Source: Ctenosaura bakeri (taxonomy: Eukaryota; Chordata; Lepidosauria; Squamata; Iguanidae). Taken from it: a DNA stretch of 64,000 nucleotides. A program made the translations under genes and the position numbers. The notes under the pieces were generated by a model. It was given only the letters and a program-made list of their open reading frames with translations, did no database searches and was not told the DNA's origin. The DNA is taken from positions 1,178,001 to 1,242,000 of the forward strand of contig CAOLHI010000020.1 in the NCBI GenBank assembly GCA_948474755.1, read 5' to 3'. Of the stretch, positions 44,558 to 56,220 are shown piece by piece (the stretch's first letter is position 1; each line of letters begins with the position of its first letter).

Positions 44558-44980
44558 GATTTTGAAAAGTGGGAGATGGAAGCAGATACTTCCCAAAACG
44601 CAACTCAGCGAGCAAAGGATTCCCTTGGAGATATGCCATCCTATCACCCAGCTAAGGAAAACCAGGGATCTTCATGTTCTTTAAGTCTGGACTGGGTAAA
44701 CAGCGCAAATGGCTCCTTCACTGAACAACCTGCATCCTTACACACTTCTGTGAATAGCACCACACTTGATAGAGATGCTAGTCTACCTGTTGACCTGGGC
44801 CATATTCAGGCCTTTCAGAACACTCCATTCCATTATCTGACCTGTAATATTTCCCCTCCTCGTGTATCACCACCTCCTCAAACTGAAGTGTTCCCAACCA
44901 GGAAAAATAATTGCTCTTCTGCAGTGGCTGGTCCACCTTCAATAATTCAAGAAGCCATAACCTATCAAAACACAAAACAG
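44558..44980 (+). CDS. CENPJ/TCP10 (CPAP)-like centrosomal protein, first recognised coding exon
   Basis: The acceptor TTTTCTCAATAAG lies at 44545-44557. The likely start Met is at 44576 (MEADTSQNATQRAK); an upstream in-frame ATG at 44492 lies in the pyrimidine tract. The donor AAACAG|GTGAGT ends the exon at 44980 in phase 0. The product is polar and low-complexity, with a proline run (SPPRVSPPPQTEVFP), as in the disordered N-terminus of the CPAP family. The family call comes from the next exon and from synteny: TCP10 genes lie near CCR6 on human 6q27. By family knowledge CENPJ/CPAP controls centriole length and binds tubulin. The role of the TCP10 branch is less clear. Four exons are seen (44558-44980, 49531-49627, 54133-54228, 56221-56341), and the C-terminal TCP10 domain must lie beyond the window. 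Confidence 0.65.
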
Positions 44981-46504
44981 GTGAGTTTGTGTTCCATTTA
45001 AAATATTTTTGTTATGTCTGAAATCTCTTAATAACTATACAGCTTGCTGAATTTTGTCCTCGCTGACAAGATAACAAGACAAGACAAATTTGTCCTCATT
45101 GACAACAAAAACAGAAGGCTCTAATGGTTCAGTGCTATTGAATGAAGCATATTATTATCTTTACGACTAGAGTTCTGCCATTCAAGAATATAGTTCATAT
45201 GACTGATAACCTCAATTTGATAATCAATTTTTCCATGTGCTTAAAGTTGTTACTAAAAATAAAATCAGTTAGCAAGACCACGGGAAGGCAGCCATGGGCA
45301 CTGGCACTGAGGGTCAAACTAAACATTATGGGGGAAATGGTATTCCTACAACAAGGGATTCCTTAACAAGGGATTTTACTGGGAGATATGTGCCTCTGCA
45401 ATCAGACTTGCAATTTAAGCTAACGTTTACCTTCTGATGACCAATCACAGAACAAAGTAAGCTGATTTGCAAAATATGGAACGTGAAAAAAACTTGTGGT
45501 AGGACAAACATATTTTGCTTTTACCTCTTGGAGGAGCACCACATCTAAATGCTTGCTAAACATACCATTTACTAGCTGACCTTTGGGACTGCTCTTCTAA
45601 AGATCTCAGTGTGGTGAAAGCAATGCGGATTTACATGCTGTAAGTGGACTGTTGGGCTTAGAAAAGGGTGAGCTTGGTCCAAAACCTTGCTCCACCATGA
45701 AGCTTATGGCATGAGTTTGACCCAGTTGCCAACTCTCAACAGAGCTTGGAAGTCATATTGACAACTGCATTCAAAGCAATGATACCACCTATAAAACATT
45801 ATTTTTGGAGATAACAAGGGCATAACAATGTTCCTCTGGGAAATAACATAGTGAGTGGTAATAGCATTACTTTGGGAGTGTAATGGGTAACATTTACTCA
45901 TTGGTCTGAAATGTTGTTTTGAGGAGTGTTTTGGATGGATTTTTGCCGATCTTTCTGTTTATAAGCATTTTAAAAATAAAATTAATTTAAAAATTAATTT
46001 ATTTTAATAATATAAAATATAGTAAATCATTGGTTAACATGTTACTTATATGGTACTTGTAAAGTAACAAATTGCTTTTTAAAATAAAAGCAACTCTAAT
46101 AAATTAATTTTTATATTAATCCATATAAAAATAATGTTCCAAGCTCCATTGCCAAGGTGATGGATCTAATGGGATTGTTGTGAAGGGGAAACTGGGATAA
46201 TTCCATGTTCCTTGGACCAGCAGAATGAATCTATCTGTTTCTCTGTCTGTCTGTCTGTCTATCTATCTACCTATCCAACTCAGTTTGAGACATTCAGAGT
46301 CATATTCTTCTTGCTGTTTTCTTGCTTCCCCCTTCCATTATCCCCTTCTTTTTTTCTTACACCCTTTCTCACTACTAGAATTTTGTACAAGCTCACCTAC
46401 TTTCCACACTGGTTTCTAGATTACATCTCAGTTAATCAGAATTCCTGTTGTTGAGTTCACATCCTGCTTATGGGCTTCAATGTGGTTCTTCTTATTTTCT
46501 CTTA
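44981..46504. other. Intron, nothing recognised beyond simple repeats
   Basis: A (CTGT)n/(CTAT)n tract lies at 46238-46270 and an AT-rich low-complexity run at about 45965-46140. Confidence 0.45.
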
Positions 46505-46898
46505 GGCCCTTTTTGCAGAGCATTTTCCATGTGAAAGAGGGCCTGGAGCATCACGTGATTGTGAGGAGCAATCTGCACGACACACTCACAATTGCATGAC
46601 ACTCCAGGGGCCAGCAGCACTAAAGTCGAAAATGGTGCATGATTGCGCATTGCTCCTGGGCCCCACACGCGCTTACCTGGCATGCGGAGCCTCCAGAGCT
46701 GCACTAGTTGCACTTGCTGCCCCAGCGCAGCCTGGGAAACTCCCAGGCTGCCCTGTGGAAGGAAGAGGCAGGGCTCTCGCATGAGCAGGCAGCTCGTGTG
46801 GAGCCAAAGGACCCCGGAAGCGAGAGTCTCTCGCCGGAGGCTGCTCACGCAATCCCCACACCCTAGTGCCAGAAGACACTAAGGTGTGGAAAGGGCCT
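46505..46898. mobile_element. 394-bp GC-rich MITE, GGCCCTTTTTGCA ends (type D)
   Basis: Left end GGCCCTTTTTGCAGAGC, right end AAGGTGTGGAAAGGGCC. TTA flanks both sides (46502-46504 region and 46899-46901), the target duplication classically made by PIF/Harbinger transposases. The GC-rich interior is unrelated to types B and C. Confidence 0.78.
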
Positions 46899-48414
46899 TA
46901 ATCATGGAAATTATAGTTTTTCTAGAGAGGCTTGGGATCATTAATGGAATTCACTACTCAGGAGAGGCCAAAGTTAGTTTACTCCTTATAGGAGACCAGC
47001 AGACAGCCATTCAGCCTAAACCAAGTATGTAGTACCCAAAGGCAGTCTTGCCAGTTAATTTAGAACAGGAGTGGGAAAAGTGCAGCCCCTGGGCTACATG
47101 TGGTTCTGGACCCCTTTGTATGTCCCCTACAGTCCCAAATTTTGAAAGAAACTAACATACTTTTGGGTCATTTTTCTTTCTGCTGACAAATGCCACCACA
47201 AATAACCCAAGCCACCACAAAAGTGATGACGTGGCTTGGGGAGAGGAATGACCTTCACCTCTTTGCACTTGCACACCCAATTTGGAAAAATCACACAAAC
47301 ACCTGTCCTCCAGCAGTTAAAAAATGCAATACGGATAAATCAAGTCAATAACAGCTTACCCCTTTCAGGGTGCCTTACACTGAGTAATGTAGAAAAAACA
47401 AACTTTTGTGGTGATTTGGCTCTCACCTTGCTCCATGCGTTCTTCTGTGTTGCCTCTTCTGTCTTGAACCCCTCAAAACACATTTAGCAGGACACTCAAT
47501 TTTCCTCCAGTTTTCTCAAGGCCTACTTTTAAAAGGCTTTACTGATTCATTTTTGCCTTGTGTTATCTGGTTATTCCTCCACCTGACTTTCCCCTGGTCC
47601 ATCCCAGTGTTGCATATAATTCTGATATAAACTCACCCTTATTGTCTTTATCTTTTGCATGTATGTACTGCTATGGTGGAGGCTGTAGCCATATCATTCC
47701 TCTGCCATGGTGTGGATAGGATCCAGCATTCCAATCTTAAACTGTTGTTCCAGTTTCCATAGTAGCCCTTGCAGTCTTATGAAACATGACCTGGGTGATA
47801 ATTTTATATTGTGTGTTCACTAATTATTCTTATAGAGTAAAAGAACAATAAAATGGGAACTGGGTAATAAATGATGAAGGGTGCATAGTGGAGCATTGTG
47901 ATATTATTGTTTGACTTTGCAGCCTGTTTCACAATGCTACTAAATATAAGGATAGCAGTTCTATGAATAAGTACAAGTTACAGAATTAATTTATCTGATA
48001 CGGAGATGAAAATGTCTGTGAACGACCATACAAATAGCAATAGATGTTGTGGGAAGGTCTTCACATGTGATACCCACCCTGCCTCACTGAACACACATCA
48101 GGGAGCTGGCACCAAGAGAGATCTGCTCCAGAGCAGAGCAGAATGAGCCAAGTCTAAAGATGGCAGGGCCATCGTGAAACTTGGAACAGGAGCCAGCATG
48201 ATTTCATACTAGATCTCATCCAAAATCTCACGAGACTGCTGATCTTGTGACATTTTTGGATGAGAATTGGGCAGCTTATATATATATTATATATATATAT
48301 GGCTCTCTAGGCACCCAAATAGTAGCCTGGGGGTGGGATGAAGTTTCTGAGAAACAACATGCTGTTCTGGGCTATCTCTGTTCTCAAAATGTTAGGGGTA
48401 CTAATATTAGGGAC
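46899..48414. other. Intron, little recognised
   Basis: The segment 47065-47115 (GAGTGGGAAAAGTGCAGCCC CTGGGC) is an end fragment of a common reptilian MITE. A (TA)n run lies at 48280-48301. Otherwise nothing was recognised. Confidence 0.4.
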
Positions 48415-48618
48415 GCAGGGAGACTAAGGTTTGAATCCCAGCTCAGCCATGGAAATCAACTGGGTGACCTTGGGCAAGTCACACTGTCTCAGCCTCACAG
48501 GAAATTATGGCAAACCTCTTCTGAACAAATTGTGCCAAGAAACCTCCAATGATAGGATTGCCTTAAGGTTGCCATAAGTCAGAAATGACTTGAAGCTACA
48601 CAACAACAACAACAACAA
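48415..48618 (+). mobile_element. ACA-type SINE, 5' truncated
   Basis: GGTTTGAATCCCAGCTCAGC CATGGAAATCAACTGGG, TTGGGCAAGTCACACTGTCT, and tail CCATAAGTCAGAAATGACTT then (ACA)n at 48600-48618. The head is missing or overwritten. Confidence 0.85.
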
Positions 48619-49530
48619 TGTTTTACTAATGACCTGTTGGAGATGAAATTTGGAAAAGTTTACTTGTTTATGTAGATCAACACACCTGCTTGCAATTTGA
48701 TTTGTTGGTTTTGTTTTGCTGTGCAGTTTTCATTTCTTTTTTGGGATGTAGCCATGGGTACTGCCATGAGAAGTATCTGCAAAATTTACCACTGAACCAC
48801 TGACTAAAGATGTTTGAAGGGGCCAAGGGGTCAAGAATGTTTGAAGATGAAAATCTTGGAAAGATGGTTAAACTACATGCCAATTAATCAAATAGTGTGC
48901 ACCTAAAGATCACTTTGTAAACGTTTAAAAATAGGTGTGTGTGGCCCTCAACTGGCCAGGATTAGTAGTTAGCAGTGAGGAACTTTCAGACTTTATTGTC
49001 ATCTATTTTCAATCTAACCCTCTATGAGAACTGATTCAAAAAGGGTTTTACACTCCAGAAAGAAGATCTGTACCTGCAAAATCCATTCTTCTAAAGCTTC
49101 CACATGGATTGGGCATTTTCAGATAAAAACCAGATTATCAGGTAGGGGAGGTTTAAACTTCCTCATTCACACTTGCCCAAATCTAGACTGGGGCCACTTT
49201 TCCTTACATAAAAGTTTAAAAGTGATCTCTAGCTTCTATTAACGCAGCATGTATTTTGACTCTTGAAAGCAAGTATATGTTAGAAACAGTCCAGCCAAAG
49301 TTAAGTAAGTCATGGCTGAGTTTTGTTGAAAGCAAAAAAGTAAAATTTCTACTGTTTTCCTTATGCGTTTGGATGTAAGTTCTGTTAAATTCAATTATAT
49401 TTACACTCATTTAAGTGTGAATGTAGCCTTAGTTATCCCATGACTAACCTAATTCCTGTTGCTCTGAGAGGGAAATAGTCATGCCTAACTTTTGCTGGGT
49501 TGGATATGGTAATATCTGTTCTGTTTTCAG

Positions 49531-49627
49531 AATTCAAGGGATCAGGAAAAGCTCATGATGCACCAGCTGGAGCACCTGCAACGGCTAGTAGCTGAACAGC
49601 AGAAAATCATTACATTTTATAATCCAG
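49531..49627 (+). CDS. CENPJ/TCP10-like protein, coiled-coil exon
   Basis: Acceptor CTGTTTTCAG|AATTC, donor AATCCAG|GTACTG; phase 0 to phase 1. Encodes NSRDQEKLMMHQLEHLQRLV then AEQQKIITFYNPG, a heptad-like helix. The QLExLQRLxxEQxKxxT pattern matches the short N-terminal helix I recall in CENPJ, and is the main basis for the family call. Confidence 0.78.
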
Positions 49628-49936
49628 GTACTGAAGGAAATGGTAGCTACGTGCATTCTTTCAGCAAAGTGCTGCATTTCTCAGCATACTTTCAGAAGGC
49701 TGTAAAACCAACCATAGTTTTCTGGGTCATCTTGGCTAAAAATGTTGTTAAAAAAAAGGCACAAGGACAAATGTGAGCTCATAATTGATTTTTAGGAAGA
49801 CTGTGTAGGTGGGGATTGCTCTTAAAATAATATTTTGTTTTCTCTGTAAAGGCAACTCTAAAGACAATTCCATTAAAATTCCAGATTTTTATTGACTGTT
49901 GATACATGTAGATGGAAAGTTTTACCATATGTAATT

Positions 49937-50446
49937 CAATGGTTCTTAACCTTTTCTTTACTGGGGACTTCCTGTGAACATAATTTGTTGCTGGGGACAC
50001 CCAGGACTTAACTCAAGATTTATGTATTTAAATTTAGATTTAAATACTTAAATATTTGTTTAAATATTCAAATATTTATTTATTTATCAAAAGCTTCTAG
50101 AGACTAGGATTTAAATCCCTGCTCAGACACCAGGTGACCTTGGGCAAGTCACATCCTTTCAGCCTCAGAGGAAGGCAAAGGCAAACTCCCTCTGAACAAA
50201 TGTTGCCAAAAACAAAACAAAAAACCAACACCACCAAAGGACCTGTAATAAGTTCATTTTAGGGTTGCCATAAGTCAAAAGTAACTTGAAGGAAAATGAG
50301 GGAGCAGTTTTGGCACCTGCAGCCCCTCTTGCTGCCACGTCTCTGTTGTTGCTGCTGCTGGTGTCCAGCAGCAAGGCTTTGCAGACTCACTGTGAGGGCT
50401 TCGCAGACCCCCAAGGGGGCCATGGACACCAGATTAAAAACCACTG
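49937..50446. mobile_element. hAT-type (Charlie-like) non-autonomous element with 8-bp TSD
   Basis: Left end CAATGGTTCTTAACCTTTTC and right end AGATTAAAAACCACTG are inverted repeats close to the CAGTGGTTCTCAACC end of Charlie-group hATs. Perfect 8-bp duplications ATGTAATT lie at 49929-49936 and 50447-50454. No transposase is present. A SINE (50100-50294) lies inside, so it is younger. Confidence 0.88.
50100..50294 (+). mobile_element. ACA-type SINE, 5' truncated, nested in a hAT element
   Basis: GACTAGGATTTAAATCCCTG CTCAGAC, GGTGACCTTGGGCAAGTCAC, CAGCCTCAGAGGAAGGCAAA, tail TTGCCATAAGTCAAAAGTAA. An A/C-rich insertion (AAAACAAAACAAAAAACCAA CACC) interrupts its centre. Confidence 0.8.
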
Positions 50447-50689
50447 ATGTAATTCATAAGCAAATTATGAATTAATGTAAGGAGTTTGTAAGGAGTTTGC
50501 TGAGTGGAAAGTAATGTCCTTCAGATTGCCATCTGAATCCTCTGAATGAGTGTCCATGTCCAAATTTAAGGAGTAGTTTAGAAGTTTTCTAGCTGCAGTT
50601 AGCAAGAACACCACAGAAATATCATAGTCAAAACTGATAAAGCACTTGAATTTATTACTGAACCCCCTTAAGGGTGGGAATCATTAATT

Positions 50690-50795
50690 CCTCCAAATGT
50701 TGTTGGGCTACAACTTCCAGGATTCTTCCACATTAATGATGCTGACCAGGTCTACTGGTAATTGCCACCAACAATGTTTGGAGGACTTCTTGACT
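50690..50795. mobile_element. ACTACAACTCCC-type palindromic MITE fragment
   Basis: CTCCAAATGTTGTTGGGCTA CAACTTCCAGG at the left pairs with CCACCAACAATGTTTGGAGG at the right. The same type occurs near 2.6, 10.85, 17.3, 30.5 and 55.2 kb. Confidence 0.65.
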
Positions 50796-50834
50796 ATTAT
50801 TTCTGGTATAAAAAGTACTGCTTGGTTGCAAAAT

Positions 50835-51300
50835 TCATAGAATTACAGAATTTTATGGAGTTAGAACTGACCTTGGAGACATTCAGGTGCATCCTCTAGT
50901 TCAGTGCAGAGATACTGCCATTGTAACATCCATAAAAAACATAATTCAAGCCTCTGTTTAAGTATCTAGAGTGAAAAAGAGACGGTCATTCCCTGTCCAG
51001 ATTTACATGGCTGTCTTATTCCACTGCCGAATGGCCTGTTACTGTTAGAATGTTTCTCTTAATGTTTAGCAAAATTTTTGTTTTCATCTACTAGTTCTGT
51101 TCTGCCCTTTGATGCAAAAGAATGTCTGCTCCATCTTTGTTCTGATTGTCTGTTTGACAGTTACCTGAAGGCTGCTATCATATCACCCTTAACTTTTTCT
51201 TATCCAGACTAAACATACCCGGCACCTTCAACCAGTTCTCGTGGAATTTAATTTTCAGACCCAAGTTGCTGTCCTTTATGCTGCTAATAACTCTAACTAG
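50835..51300 (-). mobile_element. CR1-type LINE 3' end, reverse strand
   Basis: TCATAGAATTACAGAATTTT ATGGAGTTAG, CTGGAGACATTCAGG-like text, ACATGGCTGTCTTATTCCAC TGCC, TACCTGAAGGCTGCTATCAT ATCACCC and TTATCCAGACTAAACATACC follow the known antisense CR1 3' end in order. Diverged, with no coding left. Confidence 0.65.
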
Positions 51301-51633
51301 TTTTGTTCATTATTCCAAGACTTTCAGTTTCTTCTCTACTTACTTGCCATGATTCCATCCCTTCTAGGACTGTCTGCTGCTTTGTTTCCTGCCCAGCTCC
51401 CTCTGCAGAATTCTTTCCAAGTTCACGATAAAGGATATTCACAAGCCAGTCCCTTAATCATCAACCCAACTTTGCAACAGGGGGCCACAAGAACCCCAAT
51501 AAACAGCAGTTTTTTAGGAGTTTCAGAGGAGCACTTCAGACGTCAAGAAACAGGTGACAAATATAAGATAAAATGTAACTGAGGGGTTGGGAATTGCAGA
51601 GGGGGAAGGGGCCAGCTTTTGCTTCAACCCAGT

Positions 51634-51635
<2 letters not shown>

Positions 51636-51677
<42 letters not shown>

Positions 51678-51697
51678 AATTACTATTATTATTATTT
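51636..51697. repeat. (GAT)n / (ATT)n microsatellite
   Basis: About 14 GAT units followed by a short ATT run. Histidine-run and isoleucine-run frames on the opposite strand are artefacts of it. Confidence 0.95.
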
Positions 51698-51809
51698 CGA
51701 TATGGAGGGGTGGAAATAGGCAAAAATGAGCAAAAACTGAAACAGTGTCACTTAAGGTTTTGATTTTGGTTAGCTGGTATTTTTTTTGTTGTTGTGGGGG
51801 GAGAGGGTT

Positions 51810-52694
51810 TGTTACCAGGCCATATACCCCCACATTTTGATATGGTCTAATTGGCAAAATATATTAATTGACTTAAAAAAATAAATTATATACACTATGG
51901 CTGGAAAGGCCATGTGGAAAGGGGCACTGGCTGGAAATAAGTCAGAGATGACCCCAGCATGGCCAGGTCAAAAATTCACTGAAATTAGCCAAGAAATCTT
52001 TACTTAATAGCTCTGAACTAATCCTATCAACTACCAACCTCAGAAAATAATAAGGTGCATAGGTGTAGAGGCAAGGACCCCTGCCATGTGCAGTTCCTAC
52101 TGAAGCCTGGTCCAGAGACCCCCACTCAATCAAGACATTGAAACAATCAGTCCATTCCAGACTCCATTGTCTGTGCTACAATTCCCATGGTTCCACACCT
52201 GGAACTGCACATATCTTCCAGTACCACAGGCTATATTTTGGGAAAATACTCCTGATTCCAGGATGCCCAGTACAGTCTGTCGAAGGTCTACCTGTCATTC
52301 TGCCTGTCTGGCTCCTGAATAAGAACTGTCCTTAAGTCCTACCTAAGCCAAGCCACATTTCAGCTTCTTCACATTCTTCTGGAAAGGTAATTATTAACCC
52401 CAAAACCCTTCACCCTCTCTAGCCATAATTTTTCCTCCCTTTATCCTTCAGTTAGCTTTTGTTTGAATGTGTGACTGTATGTATCTTATGTGCATGCATG
52501 GGTGACTTCCCCTCAATAAAACATATTATTAGCTTACTTTTGAATCTTTGGCTGGTTCTTTTTCTGAGTGAGTCTGTAAACATTGGTAGGAAAGGTCTCG
52601 TTAACTTACCCTCACCTCTCGCAAGCCTCCTCTTTGAGATAATTCATTCCTCATCACAGGGTGGCCCTTGTGGCACCTACGTTTTGGGGTAACA
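51810..52694 (+). mobile_element. Solo LTR with TGTTACC/GGTAACA ends (copy C)
   Basis: Starts TGTTACCAGGCCATATACCC and ends ACGTTTTGGGGTAACA. Perfect GGTT duplications lie at 51806-51809 and 52695-52698. A poly(A) signal AATAAA at 52516-52521, about 180 bases before the end, indicates + orientation. No internal genes. Its ends and 4-bp duplication match copies A and B, but its interior is less obviously homologous, so it may be a sister family. Confidence 0.8.
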
Positions 52695-53444
52695 GGTTGC
52701 CAAGGTTTTTAAAGTACGTGGATGACTTGGAATGGTTGTTGGAACAAACCCACTGTATTTTGCAGTGGGTTTGAACCATTTTGGGGGAGTGCAAAATCAC
52801 TTTTGTATTTATAGAGGGTCTGTGGGCTTTGGGCAGCTTGAAGGGCAGCACTTTGGAGCCCCAATGGCTGCATGTGGCACTCCTAATATAAAGTAAACAC
52901 ACTTAACTCAGAAGTAGGTGTCTCCTTCTAGCTAACCGTATCAAGTTATCATCCTATGACAATATATATAACACTGCTTTTGCAAACGTGGTGTCATAGA
53001 GCAGAACTAGATACTACAAGATAACATGCAATCTTTAGTGGTTTGTACCCTTTTCTCTTCCCTTCCCTGTTATATGTAGTTATATGTAGTATAAAGGAAC
53101 AGTACACAGTGTGTGATTGCTGACAGCCATTGATATGGAGAAATGTCTACCTCAGAAATGTTGTGTGTGATGATATCAGTTTGTTGTATGATACAAAGAA
53201 AATCAACAGTTGGGCTGTATGTAAACCAGAGATAGAAAAAATATTTTGAATGATTTGTTCCCAGGAGAAAAACAAATTTCTCAGTAATTGGGAAACTCCA
53301 CTGGGAAGAATCAGTGAAAAATTTGTACAATTTTCTCTTGTAACTGACCATCCCAAGGTGCTGAAGAACAATTATTCTGCAGAGAAAATGCACTTTTTTG
53401 TGCAAAAATCCCAGTTGTCTATGCAGAAAATCGGGGGCGGAGGG

Positions 53445-53445
<1 letters not shown>

Positions 53446-53480
<35 letters not shown>
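53446..53480. repeat. (AC)n microsatellite
   Basis: About 17 uninterrupted AC units followed by ACCCACCCACC. Confidence 0.97.
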
Positions 53481-53484
<4 letters not shown>

Positions 53485-54132
53485 CCACCCACCCCCCATT
53501 TTTAAAGAGAATAATCGCTCTGCAACACTTCAGGGCATTCAAGCACATGGAGAATATTGTGGAGGAATATTTATTTTGTTTTGCAGTAGTAGAAAACAAG
53601 TAGAATTATTTGTCTTCACATGTGAGGACCAAATAATATATATTTGTAATTTAAATACAATCCACACCTGATACTCTTCACCTGTGAGGTCTTCCCCTTC
53701 TCTTGCATAAACTGGGAATATACTGGGCAGTCTTTTTGTTTCCTTTTAAACTCCGGCATTGGCCCTTTTCAGAGAAATGAAACTGAACTGATGCATGCTT
53801 GTGTTGGGGAAGCAGAATAAAAACATTCCTGATCACATGGATAAACCTATGCATGCACAGTTTGTACATGAGTAGTAGAGAGGGAACACATAGATCAAAG
53901 GCATGTAGGTTAGGGGAGGGCTTGGTGCTGAGGTCCCACCTTCCTCGTATGTACATACATATACCTGAGTACTGTGAGGGCAGAAGAATGCCAGTCGTCA
54001 TTTTTCATATGTGAATACGCTTGCTTGATTCTACAATGGAAACTCCGTGAAAGAGAGTTGATGAATCTGAATGGTTTCTAATAAATTCAAGAATAGGTTC
54101 ACTACATGATAAAAAAATTCTTGTGCATATAG

Positions 54133-54228
54133 GAGCAAATGTGGAACCATTGCCTCAGTGTGATGAAATATCTACAGAAAATTCTTCTGGAAAAAATCCC
54201 AATGAAGAGGAAGATGCTGCAAAAAAAG
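54133..54228 (+). CDS. CENPJ/TCP10-like protein, third recognised exon
   Basis: Acceptor GTGCATATAG|GAGC, donor AAAAAAAG|GTGATA; phase 1 to phase 1. Encodes GANVEPLPQCDEISTENSSG KNPNEEEDAAKK, acidic and disordered. A stronger-looking donor (TTCCT|GTGAGT, 54261) was set aside because joining it to the next exon would create a stop codon, whereas 54228 gives ...KKEESWLENLPP. Confidence 0.6.
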
Positions 54229-54720
54229 GTGATATTGAGACAATTTCTAGAAAATGTTCCTGTGAGTTTTTCTGTTTCCTCCTTTCTCTGGAATTGCTGT
54301 TCCTTGTTTTACAGAGAATCCAGATTATTGACTTGCAATGTTTTCTATCCTCCTGTTGCTTTTTCAGACTTGATCTATGGTTATCCCCCAACCAATTTTG
54401 ATGACGGTTGTTAGCATAGCAAGTGTGTATGGCCAATATACTATTATAGAGCTGGAATTTTGCATTTTAGATAATATCTTATTTCCTGGTTGTGATTAAA
54501 AACAAATAATGGGAGGGTGTTTGAAAAAGATCTGATGGGAAGACTTCACTGGTTCCAAGTATTTGGTCTCTGTGGAGAAGACCCTTAGTGTGGTGTTGTG
54601 CTTTAACTAGCCTTCTGTCACTTGAGTACAGTTCGAAATACAACTGTTTCGCAGACTCTGCAGTGTTGTGTGAATCAGAAAGGTGGGGTGGAGGGATATA
54701 TAGGGAAACATCTTTCACCT

Positions 54721-55174
54721 GGGCCTTTTCTACATGGGGTTTTTGAAACGGTGCAGTCCGTCCTCCAAGGAGGAGGTCTGCACCTCGGACCGGACTGGGT
54801 CGGACCTATTTAAGGTAGATCCGTACCTCAGTCCGGTCCGGAATGACCCCAAGTGGTCTTCCAGTGTACTTTTGAAAGACCTGTTTCTTTCGGTTTTTCA
54901 AAAGCATGCGGCGCGCCACTGCGAGCCTGCCCCCTTAAGCAGATTCGAAGGCTTGCACCAATGTGAGCCTGTGATCTGCCCGGGGGCAGGCTTTAGACTG
55001 GCGAGCTTCAGCAGTTGGGCCCTCGACCAACTGGAAGCCACCATTTGGGACGCCAGAGCAGTGCGTATTGACGAGCACGCACTGATCCAGAGCGCCGTGG
55101 ACTGAACCGGGGAGACGAAAGGTCCGGTGAGTAGCGGCATGGGGCGATTCCTTTGCCCGGTGTGGAAAAGGCCC
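54721..55174 (-). mobile_element. 454-bp MITE, GGCCTTTTCTACAT ends (type B copy 2, inverted)
   Basis: A reverse-strand copy of the element at 22953-23408. Ends GGCCTTTTCTACATGGGGTT and GGTGTGGAAAAGGCCC. Shared internal blocks include CAAGGAGGAGGTCTGCACCT and GAAAGGTCCGGTGAGTAGC. It lies in an intron of the CENPJ/TCP10-like gene. Confidence 0.87.
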
Positions 55175-55194
55175 AAGACCATGAGCAAAAATCC

Positions 55195-55316
55195 TATTGT
55201 CCTCCAGATATTACTGGACTGCAGCTCTCAGCATTCATCACAATTGTCAAAGCTGAGTAGGGGTGCTGGGATGTGCATTCCAACAGCATCTGAAGGGCCA
55301 CATGATTCCCATTGTT
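55195..55316. mobile_element. ACTACAACTCCC-type palindromic MITE fragment
   Basis: GTCCTCCAGATATTACTGGA CTGCAGCTCTCAGC pairs with GCTGGGATGTGCATTCCAAC AGCATCTGAAGGGC. Confidence 0.7.
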
Positions 55317-56220
55317 TATACATACTGCATCTATAAGAGGTTTGTTGGAACAGTGAAATCTCTCACTCACATAAGTCTTGGTGTAACAGCCCCCTCATCC
55401 TGAACCTTTGCAAAGTAAACCAAAACATTATGTTATTATACTTCCTGACCTTTAGTGCAAAAGAATTCTAAAATTCTTCCTTTGCCTCAGAATTGCATAT
55501 TCAAGTAAAATAATCACTTCCCATCTCCATCTCAGGGTCCCGGTGTAAACTTTATTGTTACAGTTTGAAAAAGGTCTGTATTTATAGGTGGTGCACTAGA
55601 ACAGAACATTTTTTTTTAGAACAGAACTATTTTTTTTAAATCAGCAAGTAATTCCTTCTTTTTATTATTTTTTTTTCTCTGTTTGCAAGCTGAGATCATT
55701 TCACCATCACTTTCTTTCACTGTGGAACCAAGCATTGCAAAATGATACAATACTATATGGAATATCAGTATGCTATCGGTTCTCAGCACCGCTAAAAGGC
55801 AGAAGCATGAAAGAATATTTTGCTCATCAGGTTCTATGTCATATTTGAGGAGACTCCAGATAAAGGGACTCAGCACCCCCCAGTTGCCTTATCATGCTAT
55901 ATGATCCCCCCACCCCATGCCAGGTGCTGGTGTTGGGCCTGTCTGCCACGATTAACTTGTTGTACTAGACTGCTGTATGAAGGCAGGGTTGGAGATTTTC
56001 ATATTATGAATTTTAAGCTCAGGAAAATGAATGTGCAGTGTGCAGTCTGGAGAATAATTCTCTCATTAAACATTAGCCAATTCATTTAGATATGTGTGTA
56101 TGAATGAATGATAATAATTCCCCTTTTAATACTTGGAACATTATTACTAGTCCTCAACCCACCATTCTTAAAAGAAAGTTAACTTGTATAGGGGAAAAAA
56201 TCTCTTTTGCGTTCTTACAG

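Noticed and set aside
46643..46882. Arginine/proline-rich open frames near 46.7 kb
   Set aside because: They lie wholly inside the type D MITE and have no family match.
53446..53480. Regulatory element at the (AC)n tract
   Set aside because: It is a plain microsatellite with nothing else around it to support a function.
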